A DNA stretch of 42,699 nt from CAZPUR01 sp964589815. Its GTDB lineage: Bacteria; Patescibacteriota; Microgenomatia; UBA1400. Numbering within the stretch: the stretch's first letter is position 1; every line of letters starts with the position of its first letter. The stretch covers positions 1 through 42,699 of the forward strand of contig CAZPUR010000010.1 in the NCBI GenBank assembly GCA_964589815.1. Direction: 5' to 3'. The notes under the pieces are model-generated. The model saw nothing but the letters and a program-made list of their open reading frames with translations, ran no database searches and had not been told where the DNA came from. This document shows, piece after piece, positions 1-6,640 of the stretch. The translations under genes and the position numbers were made by a program.

Positions 1-18
1 TATTTATTAAGTAAATAG

Positions 19-39
19 ATCCTGAAACGAGTTCAGGAT
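19..39. repeat. GC-rich palindrome upstream of clpB
   Basis: A perfect 8-bp inverted repeat (ATCCTGAA and TTCAGGAT) encloses a 5-nt loop. It ends 12 nt before the clpB start codon. It resembles the dispersed palindromes at 14564, 32566 and 41558 in size and layout, though the stem sequence differs. There is no T-run behind it, so it is not an obvious terminator. Confidence 0.6.
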
Positions 40-51
40 GACAAAAAGAGC

Positions 52-2577
52 GTGGACCCCAAGAAATTAACTTATAAATCACAGGAAAGTTTGGCTAAGG
101 CTATTTCTTTGGCTAAGGAAAATAAAAACTCTTCAGTAGAGGATTTGCATTTGCTCCAAGCTTTGCTGACTGATGAAGACGGAGTGATCACTGGCATACT
201 GGATAAATTTAAAATTACGGATGAAAAATTAAAAATTGAAGTTGAAGAAAAATTAGATAATTTAGCTAAGATCAGCGGCGCTAAACAAGAACCGGCGATT
301 GCTCCAGAATTAGTCAGGGTTTTAGAGGAAGGAGAAAAACAGGCGAAAAAATTGGGCGATGAATACGTGCCTCAAGAAATGCTTCTTTTAGCACTCTTAT
401 TGACAGACTGCCAAAGTAGTGCTATTCTTAAAGAGGCAGGTTTAAATAAGGAGAAATTATTAGAGGTAATTAAAATGATAAGAGGTAATCAAAAAGTTCA
501 AGACCAAGATCCTGAAGCCAAATATCAGGCATTGGAAAAATATACCATTAACTTAACCAGACAAGCTAAAGAAGGCAAATTAGACCCGGTGATTGGTCGA
601 GACCAAGAAATTAGGCGCTTAATGCAGGTTTTATCCAGGAGAACTAAAAACAACCCGGTTCTAATCGGCGATCCCGGCGTAGGTAAAACGGCTTTAGTTG
701 AAGGTCTGGCCCAAAGGATTACCGCCGGCGATGTACCGGAAAGCCTGAAAAATAAAGAGCTGATTATCCTTGACCTCGGTATGTTAGTGGCTGGCTCTAA
801 ATACAGAGGAGAGTTTGAAGACAGGTTAAAAGCAGTTTTAAAAGAAATTGAAAAATCAGAAGGCAAATATATTGTTTTTATCGACGAGCTCCATACTTTG
901 GTCGGTGCCGGTGGCGCTGAAGGAGCGATTGATGCTTCCAACATGCTTAAACCAGCCTTAGCCAGGGGTACTTTGCGTTGTATTGGCGCTACCACCGTGG
1001 GTGAATATCGCAAATATATTGAAAAAGATGCGGCTCTGGAAAGAAGATTCCAGCCGGTCTCCGTTTCGGCGCCCTCGGTTGAAGACACGATCGCCATTTT
1101 AAGGGGTCTAAAAGAAAAATATGAACTCCATCATGGGGTTAGGATTTCTGATGATGCGCTCATCGCGGCGGCGCAATTATCTGATCGCTACATCACTGAC
1201 CGTTTTTTACCAGACAAAGCTATTGATTTAGTTGATGAAGCCACCAGTTCTTTAAAAATAGAAATTGAATCTTTACCCCAAGAGTTAGATGAACTGAAAA
1301 GAAAGATCACCCAGTTGGAAATAGAAATGGCTGCTTTAAAAAAAGAGAAGACAGAAGGTGGCAAACAGAAGAAGGAAAAACTAAGAAAAGAAACAGAAGA
1401 ATTAAAAGCCAAAGAAAAAGGCCTCACCTTATCCTGGCAAAAACAAAAAGAAATTATTAGCAAAATCAAAGACTTAAGCAAAAAATTAGAAGAGAAAAAC
1501 CTGGTTTTGGAAAAGGCGGAAAAAGAAGTGAGACTGGAAGAAGCAGCCAAGATTAAATATGGGGAAATTCCGGAACTGCAAAAAAAATTAAAAGCCGCCC
1601 GGACTGAATGGCAGAAAATTCCTGAAGAAAAAAGATTTGTTAAAGAAGAAGTGGGAGAGGAAGACATTGCCAAAGTGGTTTCCCGTTGGACCAATATTCC
1701 CGTGACCAAGATGCTTAAGTCTGAATCAGCCAAACTGGCCCATTTAGAAGAAGAACTGCACCAAAGGGTGATTAATCAAAATGATGCCATCAAAGCGGTC
1801 AGTGATGCCATTCGGAGGTCAAGGGCAGGCATTGCCGAAGAAAACCGGCCGATGGGTGTTTTTATTTTTATGGGGCCAACCGGCGTCGGTAAGACGGAAA
1901 CGGCTAGGGCTTTAGCAGAAACTTTGTTTGACGATGAAAACGCCATGATTAGGGTGGATATGAGCGAGTATCAGGAAAAACATACGGTTTCGCGATTGGT
2001 GGGGGCGCCGCCCGGTTATGTTGGCTATGAAGAAGGCGGTCAATTAACTGAAGCGGTGAGGAGAAAACCCTATTCAGTCATTCTCTTGGATGAAATTGAA
2101 AAAGCCCATCAAGATGTTTTTAATCTTTTATTACAGATTATGGATGAAGGTCGTTTAACTGACGGCAAAGGCAGAACGGTTAACTTTAAAAACACAATCA
2201 TCATTATGACTTCTAATTTGCAGACAGAAGAGGAAGTGAAGAAAACCTTTTCGCCGGAATTTATTAACCGAGTCGATCAGGTAGTGCTCTTTGAACAATT
2301 AAGCGGAGCGATGATGAGAGAGATTGTTAAACTTCAATTGAAAGAAGCCGAGTCGAGACTGGCCAGACAAAAGATTAAATTAGAAATAGATAAGGAAGTA
2401 GAAGAATATCTAGCTAAAAAAGGTTATGATTCAGAATATGGCGCCAGACCTTTAAAGAGAATTATTCAAGAAGAGATGATCGATCCCCTGGCCTTGAAAA
2501 TAGTGGAAGGAAGAGTGAAAGAAGGACAGAAGGTAAAAATAAAAATAAAAAATAAAAAACTAGCTTTTATCTTTTAG
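52..2577 (+). CDS. clpB: ATP-dependent chaperone ClpB
   Basis: This is a ClpB/Hsp104-type AAA+ disaggregase, which threads aggregated proteins through a hexamer together with DnaK. The N-terminal Clp repeat domain covers about residues 1-150. The first AAA+ module has Walker A GDPGVGKT (206-213) and Walker B FIDE near 276. A long Lys/Glu-rich coiled-coil middle domain at about 405-530 separates ClpB from ClpA/ClpC. The second module has Walker A GPTGVGKT near 608 and the PEFINR(V)D motif. At 841 residues it is slightly short, because the stretch between TSNL and SPEFINR in module 2 is contracted. The start is GTG at 52, chosen because the protein then begins MDPKKLT as in the family. No clear ribosome binding site is seen, and the upstream gene lies outside the window. 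Confidence 0.97.
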   Translation: MDPKKLTYKSQESLAKAISLAKENKNSSVEDLHLLQALLTDEDGVITGILDKFKITDEKLKIEVEEKLDNLAKISGAKQEPAIAPELVRVLEEGEKQAKKLGDEYVPQEMLLLALLLTDCQSSAILKEAGLNKEKLLEVIKMIRGNQKVQDQDPEAKYQALEKYTINLTRQAKEGKLDPVIGRDQEIRRLMQVLSRRTKNNPVLIGDPGVGKTALVEGLAQRITAGDVPESLKNKELIILDLGMLVAGSKYRGEFEDRLKAVLKEIEKSEGKYIVFIDELHTLVGAGGAEGAIDASNMLKPALARGTLRCIGATTVGEYRKYIEKDAALERRFQPVSVSAPSVEDTIAILRGLKEKYELHHGVRISDDALIAAAQLSDRYITDRFLPDKAIDLVDEATSSLKIEIESLPQELDELKRKITQLEIEMAALKKEKTEGGKQKKEKLRKETEELKAKEKGLTLSWQKQKEIISKIKDLSKKLEEKNLVLEKAEKEVRLEEAAKIKYGEIPELQKKLKAARTEWQKIPEEKRFVKEEVGEEDIAKVVSRWTNIPVTKMLKSESAKLAHLEEELHQRVINQNDAIKAVSDAIRRSRAGIAEENRPMGVFIFMGPTGVGKTETARALAETLFDDENAMIRVDMSEYQEKHTVSRLVGAPPGYVGYEEGGQLTEAVRRKPYSVILLDEIEKAHQDVFNLLLQIMDEGRLTDGKGRTVNFKNTIIIMTSNLQTEEEVKKTFSPEFINRVDQVVLFEQLSGAMMREIVKLQLKEAESRLARQKIKLEIDKEVEEYLAKKGYDSEYGARPLKRIIQEEMIDPLALKIVEGRVKEGQKVKIKIKNKKLAFIF

Positions 2578-2844
2578 GAAGTTTTCTCCTGTTTGTCCTA
2601 TGGGGAATGAGGGAAGTTTTTCAAATAGAAGTACATAATTAGGATTTCCTATAAGTGCTTGAGGTACAAATATTGGCGGGGTTCTTTCGTCAACAAATGA
2701 ATAACCAGGATCATTTCGGGCTTCCTCAGCAGCACAATCTATAAGACACTTTAGAGCTCCCTCTTGGCGTTTCACAATGAGGAGACTAATCGCATCACCT
2801 ATGGCGTCGTTATGGTTGCCTGTCCCTTCTTCAACCCGACACAT
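2560..2844 (-). CDS. hypothetical protein, 94 aa
   Basis: I do not recognise this small minus-strand ORF. It is convergent with clpB and overlaps its last 18 bases, so its final residues are antisense clpB sequence. It is the only sizeable ORF between clpB and gatC. It is soluble, without membrane segments or signal peptide, and has two cysteines in the middle (CLIDCAAEE). Base use is less AT-rich than its neighbours, which hints at recent arrival. A TATAAA box 8-9 nt before its ATG, with TTAACA 18 nt further upstream, would give a nearly leaderless mRNA. It may be a real lineage-specific gene or a chance ORF. Confidence 0.4.
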   Translation of the reverse strand: MCRVEEGTGNHNDAIGDAISLLIVKRQEGALKCLIDCAAEEARNDPGYSFVDERTPPIFVPQALIGNPNYVLLFEKLPSFPIGQTGENFLKDKS

Positions 2845-2882
2845 ACTGGTTTTTTTATACTAAAAAACTTATACTATTGTTA
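2845..2882. promoter_or_regulatory. divergent promoter region, gatC / small ORF
   Basis: This 38-nt gap separates two divergent ATG codons. On the plus strand TATACT (2870-2875) sits 7 nt before the gatC ATG. On the minus strand a TATAAA box lies just before the ATG at 2844. The -35 elements are weak. Both transcripts would be essentially leaderless. Confidence 0.4.
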
Positions 2883-3164
2883 ATGCTTAGCAGAAAACAA
2901 GTACTTCATATTGCTCAATTGGCCAATTTAGACCTTTCTTCCAAAGAAATAGAAAAATTTAGGTCTCAACTTTCAGACATTTTAGGCTATATTGATATTT
3001 TAAATGAACTAGATACTAAAGAAGTAAAGCCCACTTCTCAGGTGACGGGTTTAGAAAATGTGATGCGGGAAGATGAGGTGAAAAAAAGTTTAAGTCAAAA
3101 AGAAGCTTTGTCTGGAACAAAAAATAAATATAAAGGATATTTTAAGATCAAAAGTATCTTTTGA
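2883..3164 (+). CDS. gatC: Asp-tRNA(Asn)/Glu-tRNA(Gln) amidotransferase subunit C
   Basis: GatC is the small belt-like subunit that holds GatA and GatB together in the enzyme converting mischarged Glu-tRNA(Gln) or Asp-tRNA(Asn). The 93-residue protein has the GatC pattern: a helical start around HIAQLANLDLS, then FRSQLSDILGYIDILNELDT, then the GLENVMREDEV tail motif, ending in a basic GYFKIKSIF. I chose ATG at 2883 over TTG at 2877 because the protein then starts MLSRKQV and a TATACT box lies 7 nt upstream. The usual partner gatA follows, but a four-helix-bundle gene is inserted between them. Confidence 0.93.
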   Translation: MLSRKQVLHIAQLANLDLSSKEIEKFRSQLSDILGYIDILNELDTKEVKPTSQVTGLENVMREDEVKKSLSQKEALSGTKNKYKGYFKIKSIF

Positions 3165-3204
3165 TGCTAAAGATGCTAAAAATGCACAAGTTGCTGAAGA
3201 TGCT
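3163..3204 (+). repeat. GATGCTAAA tandem and left inverted repeat of S23 cassette
   Basis: Between the gatC stop and the four-helix-bundle start lie two copies of GATGCTAAA, then AATGCACAAGTTGCT and a further GATGCT. The AATGCACAAGTTGCT part matches, in inverted orientation, 12 of 15 positions of the sequence at 3576-3590 on the other side of the inserted gene. Confidence 0.55.
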
Positions 3205-3564
3205 ATGAAATTTAATTTTGAAAATCTGGACATTTATAAATTAGCAGTAAAATTAACAAAGCTAGTTTATAAACTAGCGGGAAAGCTACCTAAACATGAA
3301 GACTATGTATTAAAACCACAGCTTTTAAGGGCAGCGACGTCAGTTGTTTTAAATATTGCAGAGGGAAAAGGGCGTAAGAACGATAAAGAGTTTGCTAGGT
3401 TTTTACGAATCGCGATAGCATCTTGTTATGAAGTTTCAACAATCTTGAAAGTTTTAGTTGATTTAAATGAGATCGACAGGAATGATTTAGGGAAAATTTG
3501 GGAGATAATAAAAGAGTTGCATTTTAAAATGATTGCTTTAGAAAAAAAACTAAAAAATAAATAA
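3205..3564 (+). CDS. four-helix-bundle protein (S23 / 23S rRNA IVS family)
   Basis: The protein belongs to the S23 or IVS four-helix-bundle family, named for ORFs in intervening sequences of 23S rRNA genes in Leptospira and relatives. It is structurally related to the Avd protein of diversity-generating retroelements, and its cellular function is unknown. The 119-residue sequence shows the family signature: NLDIYKLAVKL at the start, then PQLLRAATSVVLNIAEGKGR, then FARFLRIAIASCYEVSTIL, ending in a basic helix. It sits in the middle of the gatCAB cluster, 40 nt after gatC and 44 nt before gatA, with imperfect inverted repeats on both sides. That context suggests a small inserted cassette rather than an amidotransferase component. 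No reverse transcriptase or variable repeat is nearby. Confidence 0.88.
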   Translation: MKFNFENLDIYKLAVKLTKLVYKLAGKLPKHEDYVLKPQLLRAATSVVLNIAEGKGRKNDKEFARFLRIAIASCYEVSTILKVLVDLNEIDRNDLGKIWEIIKELHFKMIALEKKLKNK

Positions 3565-3569
3565 CGGGC

Positions 3570-3608
3570 AATTTTAGCACTTTGTGCAATTTTGCATTTT
3601 ACGCATTT
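3570..3608 (+). repeat. right inverted repeat of S23 cassette
   Basis: This AT-rich spacer holds AGCACTTTGTGCAAT (3576-3590), an imperfect inverted match to 3181-3195, followed by related TTTGCATTTT and ACGCATTT units. It runs up to the gatA start codon and leaves no room for a conventional ribosome binding site. Confidence 0.5.
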
Positions 3609-5030
3609 ATGAAATTAAATCAATTAACCATAGTTGAGGCGCTAAAGGGCCTAAAAGAAAAAAAATTCTCGGCAGTAGAGTTAACTCAGGCCTGTTTAAA
3701 TCGAATTAAAGAAGTTGATGATAGAATTAAGGCTTTTATTACCGTTTGTTCTAAGGAGGCGTTAGCACAAGCAAAAAGAGCAGACAAAGAAATTGGTCAA
3801 GATAAAAATATTTTTACAAAAAAACCATTATTGGGTATTCCTTTAGCCATTAAAGACAATTTTTGCACCCAAGGAATTAAAACCACCGCTGCCTCCAAAG
3901 TTTTAGCTGATTATATTCCTCCTTTTGATGCCACGGTTGTCAAAAGATTAAAAGCAGCTGGAGCCATTGTTTTAGGTAAAACTAATATGGATGCTTGGGC
4001 ACATGGTTCATCGACGGAAACATCTGATTTCTTCACTACTCGAAATCCCTGGGATTTAAATCGTTTACCAGGGGGTTCCTCTGGCGGTAGCGCAGCAGCG
4101 ATTGTGACTAATGAAACTATTGGAGCGATTGGTTCAGAAACCGCAGGATCAATAAGACAACCAGCAGCTTGGTGTGGGGTCACTGGTTTTAAACCCACCT
4201 ATGGTAGAGTTTCTCGTTATGGTGTTATTGCTATGGCTTCTTCCACTGATTCACCTGGTCCAATAACCAAAACAATTAAAGACGCCACTTTGGTCTTACG
4301 GGTTGTGGCGGGGAAGGATGAACTGGACGCCACCACTTCCGGGAAAAAGGTATCTTTATATAACTCGGGGAAAATAGATTTAAGAAAAATTAAAATTGGG
4401 GTGCCAGAAGAATACTTTTTAAAAGATATGGATAAAGAAATAATTAAATTTGTCAGAAGAGGAATAGAATTTTTAAAAAATAAAGGTGCCAAGATTATTC
4501 CTGTTAATCTATTAGATCCAAAATATTCAGTAGCTGTTTATACTGTAGTGCAAAGATCTGAAGTTTCTTCAAACTTAGCTAGATATGATGGAATTCGTTA
4601 TGGCAGTAAAAGGAGTGCATTTGGAACAGAGGCCAAAAGAAGAATCATGCTAGGAACATATGCTTTATCTACAGGTTACTATGATCAATATTATCTTAAA
4701 GCCCAAAAAGTTAGAACATTAATTAATAATGATTTCGACAGGGTTTTTAGTAAAGTTGATTTATTAATTGCTCCTACCACTCCAGTACCAGCTTTAGAAT
4801 TAGGGGCTTGGGGAAAAACACCTATGTTTGGAGAATTAATGGATATTTTAGTGGAGGCTAGTAGTTTGGCAGGCTTACCAGGCGTAAGTTTCCCCTGTGG
4901 TTTTACCAAGAACAATTTGCCCATTGGGATGCAAATAATCGGGCCGCAATTTAGTGAAGAATTATTATTTAGGGTAGGCCATTATTATCAACAAATAACT
5001 GATTGGCATAAAAAGAAACCTAAGTTATAA
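3609..5030 (+). CDS. gatA: Asp/Glu-tRNA amidotransferase subunit A
   Basis: GatA is the amidase-signature subunit that hydrolyses glutamine and supplies ammonia for tRNA-dependent Gln/Asn formation. Starting at ATG 3609 it has 473 residues, normal for the family. The catalytic Lys82 lies in PLAIKDNF, the cis-Ser loop is GGSSGGSAAA (near 155-164) and the nucleophile is Ser181 in GSETAGSIRQPA. Most family members read GSDTGGSIRQPA there, so Asp-to-Glu and Gly-to-Ala are mild departures. The C-terminal region has the expected PTTPVPA and GLPGVSFPCGF motifs. An in-frame upstream start would add nine residues encoded by the repeat spacer and is less likely. gatC lies upstream behind an inserted gene and gatB follows after a 71-nt repeat spacer. 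Confidence 0.96.
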   Translation: MKLNQLTIVEALKGLKEKKFSAVELTQACLNRIKEVDDRIKAFITVCSKEALAQAKRADKEIGQDKNIFTKKPLLGIPLAIKDNFCTQGIKTTAASKVLADYIPPFDATVVKRLKAAGAIVLGKTNMDAWAHGSSTETSDFFTTRNPWDLNRLPGGSSGGSAAAIVTNETIGAIGSETAGSIRQPAAWCGVTGFKPTYGRVSRYGVIAMASSTDSPGPITKTIKDATLVLRVVAGKDELDATTSGKKVSLYNSGKIDLRKIKIGVPEEYFLKDMDKEIIKFVRRGIEFLKNKGAKIIPVNLLDPKYSVAVYTVVQRSEVSSNLARYDGIRYGSKRSAFGTEAKRRIMLGTYALSTGYYDQYYLKAQKVRTLINNDFDRVFSKVDLLIAPTTPVPALELGAWGKTPMFGELMDILVEASSLAGLPGVSFPCGFTKNNLPIGMQIIGPQFSEELLFRVGHYYQQITDWHKKKPKL

Positions 5031-5101
5031 GAATTGTTACATTGTTGCATTGTTACATTGTTGGAAAAACAATTAGCAATTAACAATTAGCAATTAACAA
5101 T
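5031..5101 (+). repeat. AT-rich short tandem repeats before gatB
   Basis: Two arrays fill the gatA-gatB gap. The first repeats ATTGTTACATTGTTGC-like units (5034-5062) and the second repeats CAATTAGCAATTAA units (5071-5101). The gatB TTG start codon lies directly at the end of the second array. The units are too short and too uneven for a CRISPR. Confidence 0.7.
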
Positions 5102-6496
5102 TTGGATTATCTACCCATTATAGGTATTGAAGTTCATGTAGAGCTGAAGACTAAGTCGAAGATGTTTTGCGGCTGTTCCGCTCATCATTTCCGAGTTAAG
5201 CCTAACACGCATACTTGTCCGGTTTGTTTAGGTTTGCCCGGTGCTTTGCCCGTACCAAACCAGAAGGCGATTGAGTGGTGTTTGATGATTGGGAAAGCCT
5301 TGGATTGCCAGATGAGCGAAGAATCTAAATTTGATCGTAAAAACTATTTTTACCCTGATTTAGCCAAAGGTTATCAGATTTCACAATATGATCAACCATT
5401 CTGCAAGAGTGGAAAACTCCAAATTTCAAGCACCAAATCACAAATCACCGCCTTTGGCGGGATCCCGTCAAAATGCGGGATAAATTCTAAATCCAAAATT
5501 CTAAATTCGAAACAAATCAGAATTAATCGGGTGCATATGGAAGAAGATACAGCTAAGTTATTGCACAAGATAGTTAGGGGTGAAAAAGTAAGTTTAGTTG
5601 ATTTTAATCGTTCGGGGGTGCCTTTAGTAGAAATTGTGACCGAACCGGAGATTAATTCCAGCGATGAAGCAATCGAATATTTAAAAAAACTGCAACAAAT
5701 TATCCGCTATCTTGATGTGTCTGATTGTGACATGGAAAAAGGATCAATGCGTTGTGAGATAAATATCTCACTACGCAGTAAACAGAAAACAGTAAACAGT
5801 AATGAGGAATTACCAAAATATAAAGTTGAGGTGAAGAATATTAACTCATTTAAGTTTGTCAAAAAAGCAATTGAGTATGAAATAAAAAGACAAATGGCTC
5901 TATTGGAAAAAGGTGAGACTCCCCTACAAGAGACTAGGGGATTTGACGAAAACAGGCAGAAAACCTATTTACAAAGAGGGAAAGAGGAAGCTCATGATTA
6001 CCGTTATTTTCCTGAACCTGATATAGCAGCAATAAAATTCCAAAATTCCAAAATTCTAAAACTTCAAAAAATACCTGAATTACCGGATAAGAAAAGGGAA
6101 AGGTTTATTAAGGCATATCGACTGAGCGAATATAATGCGAGCCTACTAACAGTCGATAAACAACGAGCTGATTATTATGAAGACATAGTTAAGGCAGGCG
6201 GAGATGCAAGAGGCACAGCCAACGTCATTATCAATAAAAGAATTGACATCAATAAATTCAATCCTAGGGAATTAGTTAGATATATTCAAAAACAGAAAGC
6301 TGACAAAGTTTCTGATAAAGATCAGTTAGGACAAGTAATTACTCAGGTTTTAAAAAACAATCAAAAGGCAGTGATGGATTATAAAAAAGGCAAAAAAGAA
6401 GTAATTGGTTTTTTGATGGGGCAAGTGATGAAAGAAACGGGGGGGAAGGCTGACGCAGGAATAGTGAGAAAACTATTACTTGAGAAATTAACCTAA
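5102..6496 (+). CDS. gatB: Asp/Glu-tRNA amidotransferase subunit B
   Basis: GatB binds the mischarged tRNA, activates its acyl group with ATP and transfers ammonia received from GatA. The start IIGIEVHVELKTKSKMFCGC, the zinc-type pattern CGC near 23 with CPVC later, the RVHMEEDTAK motif, SGVPLVEIVTEPE and YRYFPEPD are all present, and the C-terminal YqeY-like tail domain is complete. At 464 residues the length is near normal, but about 30 residues (109-138) between KLQI and IRINRVHMEED are encoded by repeat DNA. Two shorter repeat-like stretches lie near 225-235 and 310-325. The start is TTG at 5102 inside a repeat, without a ribosome binding site. It is chosen because the family sequence begins there. 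Confidence 0.95.
   Translation: MDYLPIIGIEVHVELKTKSKMFCGCSAHHFRVKPNTHTCPVCLGLPGALPVPNQKAIEWCLMIGKALDCQMSEESKFDRKNYFYPDLAKGYQISQYDQPFCKSGKLQISSTKSQITAFGGIPSKCGINSKSKILNSKQIRINRVHMEEDTAKLLHKIVRGEKVSLVDFNRSGVPLVEIVTEPEINSSDEAIEYLKKLQQIIRYLDVSDCDMEKGSMRCEINISLRSKQKTVNSNEELPKYKVEVKNINSFKFVKKAIEYEIKRQMALLEKGETPLQETRGFDENRQKTYLQRGKEEAHDYRYFPEPDIAAIKFQNSKILKLQKIPELPDKKRERFIKAYRLSEYNASLLTVDKQRADYYEDIVKAGGDARGTANVIINKRIDINKFNPRELVRYIQKQKADKVSDKDQLGQVITQVLKNNQKAVMDYKKGKKEVIGFLMGQVMKETGGKADAGIVRKLLLEKLT
5426..5515 (+). repeat. in-frame composite repeat inside gatB
   Basis: Ninety bases inside gatB read as intergenic repeat DNA. AT-rich CAAATCACAAATC-like units come first, then two hairpins (CCGCC TTT GGCGG at 5448-5460, and ATCCCG with CGGGAT near 5462-5481), then AATTCTAAATCC-like units. 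The same hairpin pair, in the opposite orientation, lies in the intergenic region at 20714-20751. The length is a multiple of three, so the reading frame is kept. Confidence 0.75.
6034..6070 (+). repeat. AT-rich repeat units inside gatB
   Basis: Three near-copies of AAAATTCCAAAATTC-like units run in frame through the variable loop of GatB after the YRYFPEPD motif. The same type of unit occurs at 5486-5515, 21158-21275 and 34741-34866. Confidence 0.6.
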
Positions 6497-6509
6497 TTAA
6501 CCTAATTTC

Positions 6510-6540
6510 TCGTCCAGAGGACGATCATCCTTTGGTTGAT
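6510..6540. repeat. double hairpin downstream of gatB
   Basis: TCGTCC-AGA-GGACGA (6510-6524) is a perfect 6-bp hairpin. It is followed at once by ATCATCC-TTT-GGTTGAT (6524-6540), a stem with one mismatch. There is no T-run, so this is better read as a palindromic repeat than a terminator, although it could end the gatB transcript. Confidence 0.5.
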
Positions 6541-6585
6541 AATTGACCTAAATAATTCTTAAAGCTCCAAGTCCCAATGTAATTG

Positions 6586-6640
6586 ACTAATTGGAATTTG
6601 TTTAGAATAATTAGAGCAATTAGAATAATTAGAAATTTTT
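6586..6640. repeat. AT-rich repeat array before dnaE with left inverted repeat
   Basis: Units of the TTAGAATAATTAG type fill the last 55 nt before dnaE. Positions 6618-6639 are the exact reverse complement of 9861-9882, just past the end of dnaE. The dnaE ATG follows at once with no visible ribosome binding site. Confidence 0.75.

Noticed and set aside
525..1733. Two long minus-strand ORFs (525-1097 and 1188-1733) inside clpB
   Set aside because: They are antisense to conserved ClpB domains, have low-complexity Ser/Phe-rich products, and show no start signals.
3205..3564. Diversity-generating retroelement based on the Avd-like protein
   Set aside because: No reverse transcriptase and no template/variable repeat pair are seen in the region.
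5031..5101. Tandem short repeats that could be taken for a CRISPR array
   Set aside because: Units are about 8-16 nt, without spacers of constant length, and no cas genes are present.
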